Assembly (NCBI RefSeq): GCF_014640155.1
Contig: NZ_BMGK01000008.1
Span: 62,001-126,000 of the forward strand
From: Planktosalinus lacus
GTDB lineage: Bacteria > Bacteroidota > Bacteroidia > Flavobacteriales > Flavobacteriaceae
Direction of reading: 5' to 3'
Length of the DNA stretch: 64,000 bases
The first letter of the stretch is position 1, and every line of letters begins with the position of its first letter. Positions 1 to 7,551 of this stretch are shown piece after piece. The notes beneath the pieces are model-generated. The model was given only the letters and a program-made list of their open reading frames with translations. It searched no databases and was not told the DNA's origin. The translations under genes and the position numbers were made by a program.

Positions 1-6
1 AATGTT

Positions 7-159
7 ATGGAACACAAGAATAAGAAAGAGGAAAAAGGGAACAGTAACAAACCCGAACAGAAAACACAAGCTGCACAAACTAAAAAAGGCGGTGTTTCAA
101 AAGATCAAACCTCAAAGCCCACCAATAAATCCGGCGGTGAGAGTCAAAAAAAGAAGTAG
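7..159 (+). CDS. small lysine-rich hydrophilic protein
   Basis: A 50-codon frame starting MEHKNKKEEKGNSNKPEQ and ending ESQKKK is rich in Lys, Gln, Glu, Ser and Gly. It has no hydrophobic stretch, so it is probably soluble and disordered. The composition resembles a real hydrophilic protein more than the overlapping longer frame from base 2, which has a shadow-like mix of Arg, Asn and His. The frame stays open to the left edge (Asn-Val before the Met), so the gene could begin outside the window. A strong hairpin with a T-run lies about 100 bases downstream. Function is unknown and I do not recognise a family. Confidence 0.45.
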   Translation: MEHKNKKEEKGNSNKPEQKTQAAQTKKGGVSKDQTSKPTNKSGGESQKKK

Positions 160-256
160 TTTCAATACTAGTGAAAACAGATTAGAAAACAACCGAATTG
201 AACACATTGGAATTTTGAAAACCAATCAAAATAAGGTTTAATAATAGTCTGAATAT

Positions 257-293
257 AAAAAGGGAGTTCTTTGAGGAGAGGCTCCCTTTTTTT
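257..293 (+). terminator. intrinsic terminator
   Basis: Inverted repeat AAAAAGGGAG (257-266) and CTCCCTTTTT (282-291) with a 15-base loop, running into a T-rich tail. It closes the small ORF at the left edge. Confidence 0.75.
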
Positions 294-338
294 GTTTTAT
301 CACCTCTTGAGCAGCCCACGTTTGAGTAAGTGTACATC

Positions 339-439
339 CCTGATATAGGTTGACCAAATAAGTAAGTAGTGATTAGTGACTAGTAATTAGTGAACCCTTC
401 GATAAACTCAGGGCAGGCAGGCTCAGGGTGACAGATTTG
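339..439. repeat. 101-bp direct repeat, copy 1
   Basis: This 101-base stretch recurs without a mismatch at 595-695, an offset of 256. It begins CCTGATATAGGTTGACC, continues through nested AGTGA/TAGT short repeats, and ends with the CTTCGATAAACTCAGG...CAGGGTGACAG element. It is non-coding. The CTTCGA(C/T)A..CTCAGGGTGACA part resembles a short element I recall as dispersed in many Bacteroidota genomes; that is memory, not a search. Confidence 0.85.
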
Positions 440-506
440 CCCTTCGACAGGCTCAGGGTGACAGATTTGGAATTTGCCCTTCGACAGGCTCAGGGTGACA
501 GATTTG
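440..506. repeat. tandem copies of a 30-bp CAGGCTCAGGGTGACAG element
   Basis: Two identical 30-base copies (440-469 and 477-506) start CCCTTCGACAGGCTCAGGGT and are separated by GAATTTG. They are variants of the element that also ends the 101-bp repeats. CTTCGACAGGCTCAG is an imperfect palindrome (CTGAG/CTTCG-type ends). Four related copies occur within 300 bases here. Confidence 0.8.
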
Positions 507-534
507 GTGCTTGGAATTTGGTACTTTGTACGTT

Positions 535-584
535 CCTGATATAGGTTGACCAAATAAGTAATTAGTGACTAGTAATTAGTGAAC
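535..584. repeat. truncated copy of the 101-bp repeat head
   Basis: The first 26 bases of the 101-bp repeat (CCTGATATAGGTTGACCAAA...) are followed by ATTAGTGACTAGTAATTAGT, lacking a 7-base AGTAGTG segment present in the full copies. The copy breaks off after GTGAAC. It lies between the two full copies, which suggests stepwise duplication. Confidence 0.75.
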
Positions 585-594
585 ACGGTTATGT

Positions 595-695
595 CCTGAT
601 ATAGGTTGACCAAATAAGTAAGTAGTGATTAGTGACTAGTAATTAGTGAACCCTTCGATAAACTCAGGGCAGGCAGGCTCAGGGTGACAGATTTG
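595..695. repeat. 101-bp direct repeat, copy 2
   Basis: Identical over 101 bases to 339-439. Perfect identity in non-coding DNA implies recent duplication or ongoing conversion. Confidence 0.85.
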
Positions 696-764
696 GAATT
701 TGGTACTTGGAATTTGGTACTTGGTGCTTGGAATTTTGGTACTTGGTACTTGGAATTTTGGTAC
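696..764. repeat. short tandem GGTACTTGGAATTT-type repeats
   Basis: Interleaved copies of GGTACTTGG, GAATTTTGG and GTGCTTGG form a degenerate tandem array that ends about 30 bases before the hutI promoter box. A related fragment precedes 535. No coding potential is seen in 300-860. Confidence 0.7.
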
Positions 765-796
765 CCATATTAATTTTATTCTTTCACTTCAATTTC

Positions 797-804
797 TACC
801 TTTG
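797..804 (+). promoter_or_regulatory. candidate -7 box for hutI
   Basis: TACCTTTG matches the Bacteroidota -7 consensus TAnnTTTG, about 59 bases upstream of the hutI start. No clear TTG -33 element is seen at the expected distance. Confidence 0.45.
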
Positions 805-862
805 CAGGAATGCGCTATAGTTTGTATATTCATTCCGGTTTATCGCGCCACGTATTAATTCT

Positions 863-2092
863 ATGAAACACTTAATTACCAACATCAAAGAGCTCATCGG
901 TATCAATTCAAACCCTATTTTGATTGGGAGTGAAATGAAAGAGTTGCACACCATCAAAAATGCTTACCTGCTTATTGAAGACGGATTGATAGCCGATTTT
1001 GGCGAAATGACCGCACTTTCAGAGACCGATTATGATAAGGTAACCGATGCCTCCACTTCGCATGTGTTGCCCGCCTGGTGTGACTCTCATACCCATATTG
1101 TCTATGCCGGAAACCGCGAGCAGGAATTTGTGGACCGTATCAACGGACTCACCTATGAAGAGATTGCCAATCGGGGAGGGGGTATTTTGAATTCCGCTAA
1201 AAAACTGCAGGAAACCGATGAAGAAGAACTGTACCGTCAAAGTGCAGTGCGCCTGGAAGAAGTGATGCAGATGGGAACCGGTGCCATTGAAATTAAAAGC
1301 GGCTACGGACTGACCACTGAAGCAGAATTGAAAATGCTGCGCGTTATCAAGCGTTTAAAAGAAAACTACCCCGTTACCATTAAAGCAACATTTTTGGGAG
1401 CCCACGCCATTCCCGCTGAATATGGGAAAAAACGTGACAAGTACATTGATTTATTAATTGAGGAGATGTTGCCTCAAATAGCAGATCAAAAACTGGCAGA
1501 CTACATCGATGTGTTTTGTGAAACCGGTTATTTTACGGTCGATGAAACCATTAAACTGATGCAGGCAGGAAAAGAATACGGTTTAAAATCAAAGTTACAC
1601 GTCAATCAGTTTACGGCCATCGGCGGCATACGGGCGGCGGTGGAGCACGGCGCGCTCAGTGTTGATCATCTGGAGGTGTTGTTGCCCGAAGACATTGAAA
1701 TGCTTACCAAAGGAGCGACCATCCCGGTGGCCTTACCGTCTTGTTCTTACTTTTTAAGCATTCCCTATACACCCGCACGCGAATTGATTGATGCCCAATT
1801 ACCCCTGGCCTTGGCGACAGATTACAACCCCGGTTCCACGCCCAGCGGCAATATGAATTTTGTGGTGGCCACGGCCTGCATCAAAATGAAACTAACGCCT
1901 GAAGAAGCTATTAATGCCGCCACTATTAACGGGGCAGCCGCGATGGAGCTGTCACAAACCCACGGCAGTATTGCCAAAGGAAAAGTGGCGAACTTTATCT
2001 TTACCAAAGACATTCCTTCTTATGGGTATTTGCCCTATTCTTTCGGAAGTAACCACATCGCTCAGGTGATGCTGCAAGGGGAGTTTATTTGA
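863..2092 (+). CDS. hutI: imidazolonepropionase
   Basis: Third step of histidine degradation: hydrolyses 4-imidazolone-5-propionate to N-formimino-L-glutamate in the cytoplasm. The 409 residues match the family's usual length (about 400-420). The amidohydrolase metal motif is seen as DSHTH (74-78). Further metal or substrate His and Asp lie in FLGAHAIP, LHVNQFTAIGG, VDHLEVL and LATDYNPGS. It has its own -7 box. No hutH, hutU or hutG lies in the window on this side, so the rest of the pathway must be elsewhere. It sits about 4.6 kb upstream of the his biosynthetic operon, but nothing in the sequence links their regulation. Confidence 0.95.
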   Translation: MKHLITNIKELIGINSNPILIGSEMKELHTIKNAYLLIEDGLIADFGEMTALSETDYDKVTDASTSHVLPAWCDSHTHIVYAGNREQEFVDRINGLTYEEIANRGGGILNSAKKLQETDEEELYRQSAVRLEEVMQMGTGAIEIKSGYGLTTEAELKMLRVIKRLKENYPVTIKATFLGAHAIPAEYGKKRDKYIDLLIEEMLPQIADQKLADYIDVFCETGYFTVDETIKLMQAGKEYGLKSKLHVNQFTAIGGIRAAVEHGALSVDHLEVLLPEDIEMLTKGATIPVALPSCSYFLSIPYTPARELIDAQLPLALATDYNPGSTPSGNMNFVVATACIKMKLTPEEAINAATINGAAAMELSQTHGSIAKGKVANFIFTKDIPSYGYLPYSFGSNHIAQVMLQGEFI

Positions 2093-2114
2093 CCCTGTTA
2101 AGCCATTTTTTTCT

Positions 2115-2143
2115 CCCGCTGATTGCGCAGATGAGCGCAGATT
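2115..2143. repeat. short CGCAGAT-type dispersed repeat fragment
   Basis: CCCGCTGATTGCGCAGATGA followed by GCGCAGATT, in the gap between convergent genes, contains two GCGCAGAT units. It resembles the CGCAGAT(T)-rich repeats I recall as common between Bacteroidota genes; this is memory only. Confidence 0.4.
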
Positions 2144-2173
2144 CTTTGAGAACAATAATTTCATCAAGTGGGT

Positions 2174-3010
2174 TTATAGATCCCTTTTTTTCAGGATTAC
2201 ATACGACAACCAGCTAAAAATAAAGGTCCAGGCCAGGACAATTATAAAGGCGCTCCAGGAAACATCATAGCTTTTAGCAAATCCTTCCCCCAGTTGTGAA
2301 GCTGCGGTTTTAATGGCGCCGAGACGCGAAAGGGGTTCCACGATTAAATTGGACATGGCCTGCAAAGGAAAAAACTGACTGATGTGGTTGGCGATATCGG
2401 TATCTTTAAAAAATTGCCATTTCATCAAACCAAACGCAATGCTTTCCAGTATAAACCAAATCAATAAAAAGCCCAGTGCAAAAGCGGAACGTTTTACCAG
2501 GATGCCCAAAAACAAACAAAAGGAGAAAAAGCCCAGCAGTTTGACAAAGTAAGCCAGCAGGTATTCCATTTGACTGAAGATGATGCTTACCTCATTAAAG
2601 TCAGAAAACATCAGGCCAAGGACCATGGAAACAATAAATACAAAGAGTGTGGAAACAAACGCAAAGCCCACCACGGTGATGAACTTGGAGAGTACAAACT
2701 CTCTTTTACTCAGTCCGTCGATGAGGTTTTGTTTGAGGGTGCGGTAACTGTATTCATTTGACATCATCGATACAATCACGATGGCGAGAAACAGCTTGAG
2801 CATGGCCGCTACCCAGGTGTTGAAATGCCAGATGTAAGGAAAGTTGAAAATCCCCTGATCGGCCACCCTGAAGTTGACGTTTCCAAAACTAAACTCGATG
2901 GAGGCAATCAGGGCAATAAAGGTGATCAGCACAAAATAGACGATGGAGATTACCTTCGCCGATTTGTTGTAGCGCAATTTGTGAAGTTCTATAGATAATA
3001 AGCGTTTCAT
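2174..3010 (-). CDS. ABC-2 type transporter permease
   Basis: Membrane subunit of an ABC exporter, 278 residues. It has about six hydrophobic segments: roughly 18-40, 65-85, 110-135, 150-170, 175-195 and 250-270. It begins with the cytoplasmic MKRLLSIELHKLRYN typical of ABC-2/NatB-like permeases. The gene follows the ATPase gene with a 6-base gap on the same strand, so the two form one transcription unit and presumably one complex. Substrate is unknown. Relatives are often annotated only as ABC transporter permease. Confidence 0.85.
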   Translation of the reverse strand: MKRLLSIELHKLRYNKSAKVISIVYFVLITFIALIASIEFSFGNVNFRVADQGIFNFPYIWHFNTWVAAMLKLFLAIVIVSMMSNEYSYRTLKQNLIDGLSKREFVLSKFITVVGFAFVSTLFVFIVSMVLGLMFSDFNEVSIIFSQMEYLLAYFVKLLGFFSFCLFLGILVKRSAFALGFLLIWFILESIAFGLMKWQFFKDTDIANHISQFFPLQAMSNLIVEPLSRLGAIKTAASQLGEGFAKSYDVSWSAFIIVLAWTFIFSWLSYVILKKRDL

Positions 3011-3016
3011 AGCGGG

Positions 3017-3916
3017 TTAGTTTAAGGATTTTGTGAGTTGTAAAAACTGCTCTTCAAGGCTTTCTTTTCGGTGTACCAGATGTGAGAGGACCACCCCTTT
3101 GTCAAACAAATACCGGTTGATTTCTGAGGCTTCCATAGGGTGCTTTAAAAAGGCAACCAGCGTTCCGTTTTCTTCTTTAACCGAAGCAAAATCAGGGTGT
3201 TGTTCCAGTGCTGCTTTCAGGCTTTCTAAGTTGTCACTTTTTAAGGTAAAAAATCCGTGACTGGCATTCATCCCATCCACAGTACCCGAATACAATTTTT
3301 TACCTTGTCGTAAAATCACCACATGCGAGCATACTTTCTCTACTTCATCCAGCAAGTGGGATGCCAGCAATATGGTGGTTCCCCCCGAAGCAATTTTTTT
3401 TATGATTTCCCTGATTTGATGAATGCCCTGCGGGTCCAGTCCGTTAGTGGGCTCATCGAGGATTAATATTTCAGGGTCGTTGAGCAGGGCAGAGGCAATG
3501 GCCAGGCGTTGTTTCATTCCCAATGAAAAGGTGCTGAACTTGCTGTTTTTGCGTTCTAATAAACCCACCAGTTCTAACTTTTCTTCAATTTTGGAGGTGT
3601 CAACTTCTTTGATTTTACACACCAGTTGCAGGTTTTGTGCGGCCGTCATAAAGGGATAGAAATTGGGTCGCTCTATGATGGCACCCACTTTTTTGAGTGC
3701 GTTGTGGGTGGAATCGCTTCCGTCAAACCAGTGAAAATTTCCATCGGTTTTATTGACCACATTGAGCACCATTCCCAGGGTGGTTGATTTTCCGCTGCCG
3801 TTGGGACCCAGGATGCCATAGACATTTCCTTTTTCGATAGTAAACGAGAGCTCCTGTACTGCCTTGATAGGGCCGTAGTGCTTGGTGAGCTTATTTAAAG
3901 TGAGGATGGTGTTCAA
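3017..3916 (-). CDS. ABC transporter ATP-binding protein
   Basis: Energises the permease encoded just downstream. In order it shows Walker A GPNGSGKS (37-44), signature SLGMKQR (131-137), Walker B LILDEP (151-156) with the following D-loop, and the switch His in LLASHLLDEV. The 299 residues include a C-terminal extension of about 75 residues seen in single-domain export ATPases of the CcmA/NatA group. It is divergent from the kinase-fold gene that starts at 4021. Confidence 0.92.
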   Translation of the reverse strand: MNTILTLNKLTKHYGPIKAVQELSFTIEKGNVYGILGPNGSGKSTTLGMVLNVVNKTDGNFHWFDGSDSTHNALKKVGAIIERPNFYPFMTAAQNLQLVCKIKEVDTSKIEEKLELVGLLERKNSKFSTFSLGMKQRLAIASALLNDPEILILDEPTNGLDPQGIHQIREIIKKIASGGTTILLASHLLDEVEKVCSHVVILRQGKKLYSGTVDGMNASHGFFTLKSDNLESLKAALEQHPDFASVKEENGTLVAFLKHPMEASEINRYLFDKGVVLSHLVHRKESLEEQFLQLTKSLN

Positions 3917-3995
3917 AATGAATTAATTTAATGGTTTGTTTGTATATGACTAAATATCTTTTATATTGTTACATTCTCAGCTTTAATAAAGATTG

Positions 3996-4003
3996 TAACT
4001 TTG
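3996..4003 (+). promoter_or_regulatory. candidate -7 box for the kinase-fold gene
   Basis: TAACTTTG matches TAnnTTTG and lies 17 bases before the ATG at 4021. Its position argues that the longer reading frame beginning at 3931 is not the real start, because transcription would begin after it. Confidence 0.55.
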
Positions 4004-4020
4004 CTGACACACTCAAAGGT

Positions 4021-5100
4021 ATGGAAGAAAAATTAATGTCAAAAAAGAAACCCTCCTTTCCCGTAAAGGACTTTCTTTTTCAATATTTAAAAAAATACAA
4101 CCGTGATATGACCATTCCGGTGTTTTATGATGACTTGCAGCGGTTTACGGGCTCGGTAGCGGTTTATGACAAGGATGATAATGATACCCTGTGGGTAAGT
4201 GTTTACTATTCAGATTCTGAACGCAAAGAACTGGATCACAACCTGAAACAGGTCTATACCATCCTGTTTTCAGACGGCGGGGATGACATCACCGAATTCC
4301 TGAATGTGGATGCCATCGATTACTGCACCTTTGGGAACTCCAAACCTTTCAGGATCAAGATAAGAAACATCCTGAACGACAATTACACTTATTTTTACAT
4401 CAAACGCGCCGATGCCTCCCGTATTTACGGATTGGAACTGGAACATATACTCTCACCCAACAGGATCAACTTTGTAGTGCACGGAGACACCTTGATTGAG
4501 GAACATATTGCAGGCATCCCCGGTGATGTGTTTATAGAACAGGAATTGGAAAATTTAGACACCAATGGGAAAACACAAATCGCCAAGGAGTTTGTCAAGT
4601 TTAATGAGCGCTGTATGATGTTGTTGCTGGGCGATATGCGTTCATACAATTATGTGATTGTGCCCACCCACGACTTTGATCAGGTGAAATACAAGATCAG
4701 GGCCATTGATTTTGACCAGCAATGTTATGAAGGAAATTTAAAGGTATACCGCCCCCAGTTTTTTAAGGAAAACTTTAAAATGGTTGATTTGGTAGCTTCC
4801 AAACTGCACGAAACGTCCATCGAGCAATATCGTAAGGAAGAACGCTCCTTGCTGGCCAAACGGATTATATCTTCCCAAAGCCGCTTGCGGGCATTGGTTC
4901 GTTGTATGATGCGGGATCAGATTTCATCCACATCCAACTTAAAGGAGTTACGGACTCAGCTGTATGATTTGACTTATGATATGAAGTTTAAACGTTGCAA
5001 ATCCATGGGGCAGATTGTTAAGACTGCACTCGATTTTATCAAGCGAAACTACGAAACCGTAAGCACTAAAAAAGTAGCCGAAATAAAAGCGCTGCAGTAA
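4021..5100 (+). CDS. kinase-fold protein of unknown function
   Basis: 359 residues from the start at 4021 (4036, MSKKKPSF, is also possible). I do not recognise a named family, but the order of motifs resembles aminoglycoside-phosphotransferase or protein-kinase-like folds. There is a strand with a candidate ATP Lys (FYIKR, K128), an acidic helix (LELEH, 138-142), a hinge-like IEEHIAGIPGD (159-169), a catalytic-loop-like GDMRSYN (D205, N210, spacing as in HGDxxxxN) and a metal-binding IDFD (229-232). The catalytic-loop His is replaced (LLGD). There are no membrane segments or signal peptide, so it is probably cytoplasmic. It has its own promoter box and converges on the nucleoid-associated protein gene, with stop codons adjacent. 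Confidence 0.6.
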   Translation: MEEKLMSKKKPSFPVKDFLFQYLKKYNRDMTIPVFYDDLQRFTGSVAVYDKDDNDTLWVSVYYSDSERKELDHNLKQVYTILFSDGGDDITEFLNVDAIDYCTFGNSKPFRIKIRNILNDNYTYFYIKRADASRIYGLELEHILSPNRINFVVHGDTLIEEHIAGIPGDVFIEQELENLDTNGKTQIAKEFVKFNERCMMLLLGDMRSYNYVIVPTHDFDQVKYKIRAIDFDQQCYEGNLKVYRPQFFKENFKMVDLVASKLHETSIEQYRKEERSLLAKRIISSQSRLRALVRCMMRDQISSTSNLKELRTQLYDLTYDMKFKRCKSMGQIVKTALDFIKRNYETVSTKKVAEIKALQ

Positions 5101-6159
5101 TTAAGTTTTCTGCTCTTTATTGAAGTACACCAGGTAATAATACATTTGCTTTTCTTCGTCCCAGCCTTTTTCGATAAAACGTTCAGCAGAATCGGGATTG
5201 ATAAAATCCATTTTTATCTGGATGTTGGTATCGAGGTTGATGATGTTTTTGATTTTTTTCCGTGCTGCCGTTACTGCATTGTTGGCGATGGGGAAATTTG
5301 AAACGTCTTCAATGTGGTATTTGGGTGCTTTTTCCTGTTTGTAATGTTTGAATTCAGGATGTAACTCAGGGTTGTCTATCACCTCGTTCATAAAGTTACT
5401 TTCCTCAAACTCGTCGTTTTTAGCAAAGTAGTTTACACTGCGGTTCATAAACATCACTTCCTGCTGCTTGTCTTCCGCCGGAAGGACTACATCACGGGCA
5501 AAGTCCTGACAGAACTTGAGGTATTTTTTAGTGTAGAAGTTTTCATCTTCAAACAATGAAACCCCCAGGAAGCTTTCCAGCCAATAGCGGGTGTCATATT
5601 TGTTGGAATCTACTGAAAGCACTTTATAACCTTCTTCTTTTTTAGTGTTGAAGATCAAACAACCCTTATCCAGTTTGTTGAGGTTGATGCCTTGCTGAAG
5701 GATGAGGTCCAGCTGGTTTTCTTTTTCGTCAAACAGTAAAAAGTCCTGTTTGATTTCAGATTTAAAAATCCCCACACCATCTACTTTCTCATTATCAATC
5801 TGCATGTTTTCCAGATAGGTCACATACACTTCACCGCTTTTAATGTGTGGATGTTCTGATTGTGCATAGAGGTGTTTGGTGATTTCCAAGCTCAATTGAT
5901 GGGCATTGTCCGGGTTGTCAAACAGTTGACTGATAAGATTGTACAAAGGGTGAAACTCTAAATCACTTTCATGAGTAAATTGATAATAAGTTTCCTCTTT
6001 ATCCCTGAAGGGTTTGAAGAAGAACTCTTTGATTAAGGGCGTTAATTCGTCGTCCAGTTTGTAAGGACTTTGTGATAAAATCACCGATTCATTTCTGCTT
6101 TTGTTTCCCACTTTATGAATGGAAAGTGACTCGATTTGGGTATTGTATAAATTGATCAT
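5101..6159 (-). CDS. nucleoid-associated protein (NdpA/YejK-like)
   Basis: 352 residues, close to the usual 335-350 of the NdpA/YejK family, which binds nucleoid DNA in gamma-proteobacteria. Recognisable features are the N-terminal INLYNTQIESLSIHKVGNK, the central SGEVYVTYLENMQIDNEKVDG region and the C-terminal DxxIQIKMDFINPDSAERFIEKG segment. It has no signal peptide. The family's role in Bacteroidota is not well defined; DNA binding is inferred from homology. Its 3' end abuts the convergent kinase-fold gene. Confidence 0.75.
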   Translation of the reverse strand: MINLYNTQIESLSIHKVGNKSRNESVILSQSPYKLDDELTPLIKEFFFKPFRDKEETYYQFTHESDLEFHPLYNLISQLFDNPDNAHQLSLEITKHLYAQSEHPHIKSGEVYVTYLENMQIDNEKVDGVGIFKSEIKQDFLLFDEKENQLDLILQQGINLNKLDKGCLIFNTKKEEGYKVLSVDSNKYDTRYWLESFLGVSLFEDENFYTKKYLKFCQDFARDVVLPAEDKQQEVMFMNRSVNYFAKNDEFEESNFMNEVIDNPELHPEFKHYKQEKAPKYHIEDVSNFPIANNAVTAARKKIKNIINLDTNIQIKMDFINPDSAERFIEKGWDEEKQMYYYLVYFNKEQKT

Positions 6160-6493
6160 TGGGAGTTAATTCTTTGATTATGTGCACTCTGAAACTCAGA
6201 TAGCCACTGAATTTGAAAAGTTTAAAAATACTACATTTTAAATGGGTTCAAAGGATTTCGGGTTTTATTTATTAACCATTTTTAATAACTGATACAATTT
6301 CTCTAACATTGATTAAAAGGTAAATCAGTTTTGATAAATCACATCAATAAGTCTAATTTTCCTCAATTTCACCTTTTAGGGTTGGGGCAAAAAATCGAGG
6401 AAAATATTGCGAAAATTATGATTAAGTCAAGCACAATCTTTGTTTAGTTTCTTAATTTTTTGGTAAAACAATTTTCTATTTAAAAAAATCAAA
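6160..6493. other. AT-rich intergenic region upstream of the his leader
   Basis: About 330 bases without a convincing gene. It holds the divergent control region between the minus-strand nucleoid-protein gene and the his operon. No repeats, riboswitch or clear palindromic operator was seen. Confidence 0.5.
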
Positions 6494-6501
6494 TATATTT
6501 G
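6494..6501 (+). promoter_or_regulatory. candidate -7 box of the his operon
   Basis: TATATTTG matches TAnnTTTG exactly and lies 19 bases before the leader-peptide start. No TTG at a standard -33 distance is obvious. Confidence 0.6.
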
Positions 6502-6520
6502 CAGCATCAATAAGCAACAA

Positions 6521-6574
6521 ATGAATTTCATCACACTACATCACCATCATCATACCGGGCTCCAGGCGCGCTGA
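6521..6574 (+). CDS. hisL: histidine operon leader peptide
   Basis: A 17-codon frame encodes MNFITLHHHHHTGLQAR, with five consecutive His codons (CAT/CAC). It stops 31 bases before an intrinsic terminator that precedes hisG. This is the classic architecture of ribosome-mediated attenuation: when charged His-tRNA is scarce, the ribosome stalls on the His codons and the terminator is prevented. I could not identify a convincing antiterminator pairing by eye. The mechanism is inferred; the peptide and terminator are seen. Confidence 0.9.
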   Translation: MNFITLHHHHHTGLQAR

Positions 6575-6605
6575 TGATTCTATGTAGTATGCACACATAA
6601 AATTT

Positions 6606-6638
6606 AAAACCCGTCTGAGTACTTCTGACGGGTTTTTT
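6606..6638 (+). terminator. his operon attenuator terminator
   Basis: AAAACCCGTC (6606-6615) pairs with GACGGGTTTT (6627-6636) across an 11-base loop and continues into a run of six T. It is placed between the leader peptide and hisG, so it would act as an attenuator, not as the end of a gene. Confidence 0.88.
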
Positions 6639-6682
6639 CATGACTTCCTTTTGGTTTTACTCAGACACAACAAAAACAGAAA

Positions 6683-7540
6683 ATGAGTAAACTAAAAATT
6701 GCCATCCAAAAAAGTGGCCGCTTAAGCGAAAAGTCCATACGACTCATCCAGGAGTGTGGCATCCAGATATCAAACGGCGAACGCAAACTCAAAGCCGAGT
6801 CTTCAAACTTTCCCATCGAAATCCTCTTTCTGCGCGATGATGACATTCCCCAATATGTGGAACAAGGGGTAGCCGATCTGGGAATTCTCGGCGAAAACGA
6901 GGTGTGGGAAAAGGACAAAAAAGTAACCGTCATTACCAAACTGGGTTTTGCCAACTGCAAAATGTCACTTGCCATTCCCAAAGATGAAACGTATACAGGC
7001 ATCCGGTATTTTTCCGGAAAGCGCATCGCTACTTCTTATCCCACCATCCTTCAAAAGTATTTTAATTCCAACAAGATCGAGGTTGAAATTGAAGAGATAG
7101 GCGGCAGTGTTGAAATCGCCACAGGAATCGGCCTGGCCGATGCTGTTTTTGACATTGTCAGTACCGGAAGCACACTTTTGATGAACGGTCTCAAAGAGGT
7201 GGAAGTAGTGACCAAGAGTGAAGCTGTTTTGATTTCCAATACAGGCCTCAGTGACGAAAAACAAGAGATTCTCAACAGGCTGTTATTTAGAATCAACGCT
7301 GTTCAAAACGGTAGTGGTAACAAATACATCCTTCTCAATTGCCCGGTAAAAGCCCTCGATCAAATCACCCGGTTACTCCCCGGAATGAAATCACCCACTA
7401 TTTTGCCTTTAGCAGATAAAGACTGGTGCAGTTTGCATTCGGTCGTCAAGGAAGATGAATTCTGGGATGTCATCGACCGGCTAAAAGAAAACGGCGCAGA
7501 AGGAATTCTGGTTGTCCCTATTGAAAAAATGGTACTCTAA
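6683..7540 (+). CDS. hisG: ATP phosphoribosyltransferase (long form)
   Basis: First, committed step of histidine synthesis: joins ATP and PRPP to give phosphoribosyl-ATP. The 285 residues indicate the long form, with the catalytic periplasmic-binding-protein-like domain (about 1-210) and the C-terminal regulatory ACT-like domain (about 215-285, ending EGILVVPIEKMVL). The long form does not need HisZ and is normally feedback-inhibited by histidine. The PRPP loop is seen in DIVSTGSTLLMNGL. It is the first structural gene after the attenuator, and hisD follows after an 11-base gap. Confidence 0.96.
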   Translation: MSKLKIAIQKSGRLSEKSIRLIQECGIQISNGERKLKAESSNFPIEILFLRDDDIPQYVEQGVADLGILGENEVWEKDKKVTVITKLGFANCKMSLAIPKDETYTGIRYFSGKRIATSYPTILQKYFNSNKIEVEIEEIGGSVEIATGIGLADAVFDIVSTGSTLLMNGLKEVEVVTKSEAVLISNTGLSDEKQEILNRLLFRINAVQNGSGNKYILLNCPVKALDQITRLLPGMKSPTILPLADKDWCSLHSVVKEDEFWDVIDRLKENGAEGILVVPIEKMVL

Positions 7541-7551
7541 AAATAGAACAG

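Noticed and set aside
2-241. 79-codon plus-strand frame at the left edge
   Set aside because: It overlaps the 7-159 frame and has a shadow-like composition; the terminator and composition favour the shorter frame.
339-764. CRISPR array
   Set aside because: Repeat lengths and spacings are irregular, there are no unique spacers of constant size and no cas genes nearby.
300-860. insertion sequence remnant
   Set aside because: No transposase fragment or terminal inverted repeats flanking a unit were found, only short repeats.
3931-4020. N-terminal extension of the kinase-fold protein
   Set aside because: The -7 box at 3996-4003 would place transcription start downstream of this region.
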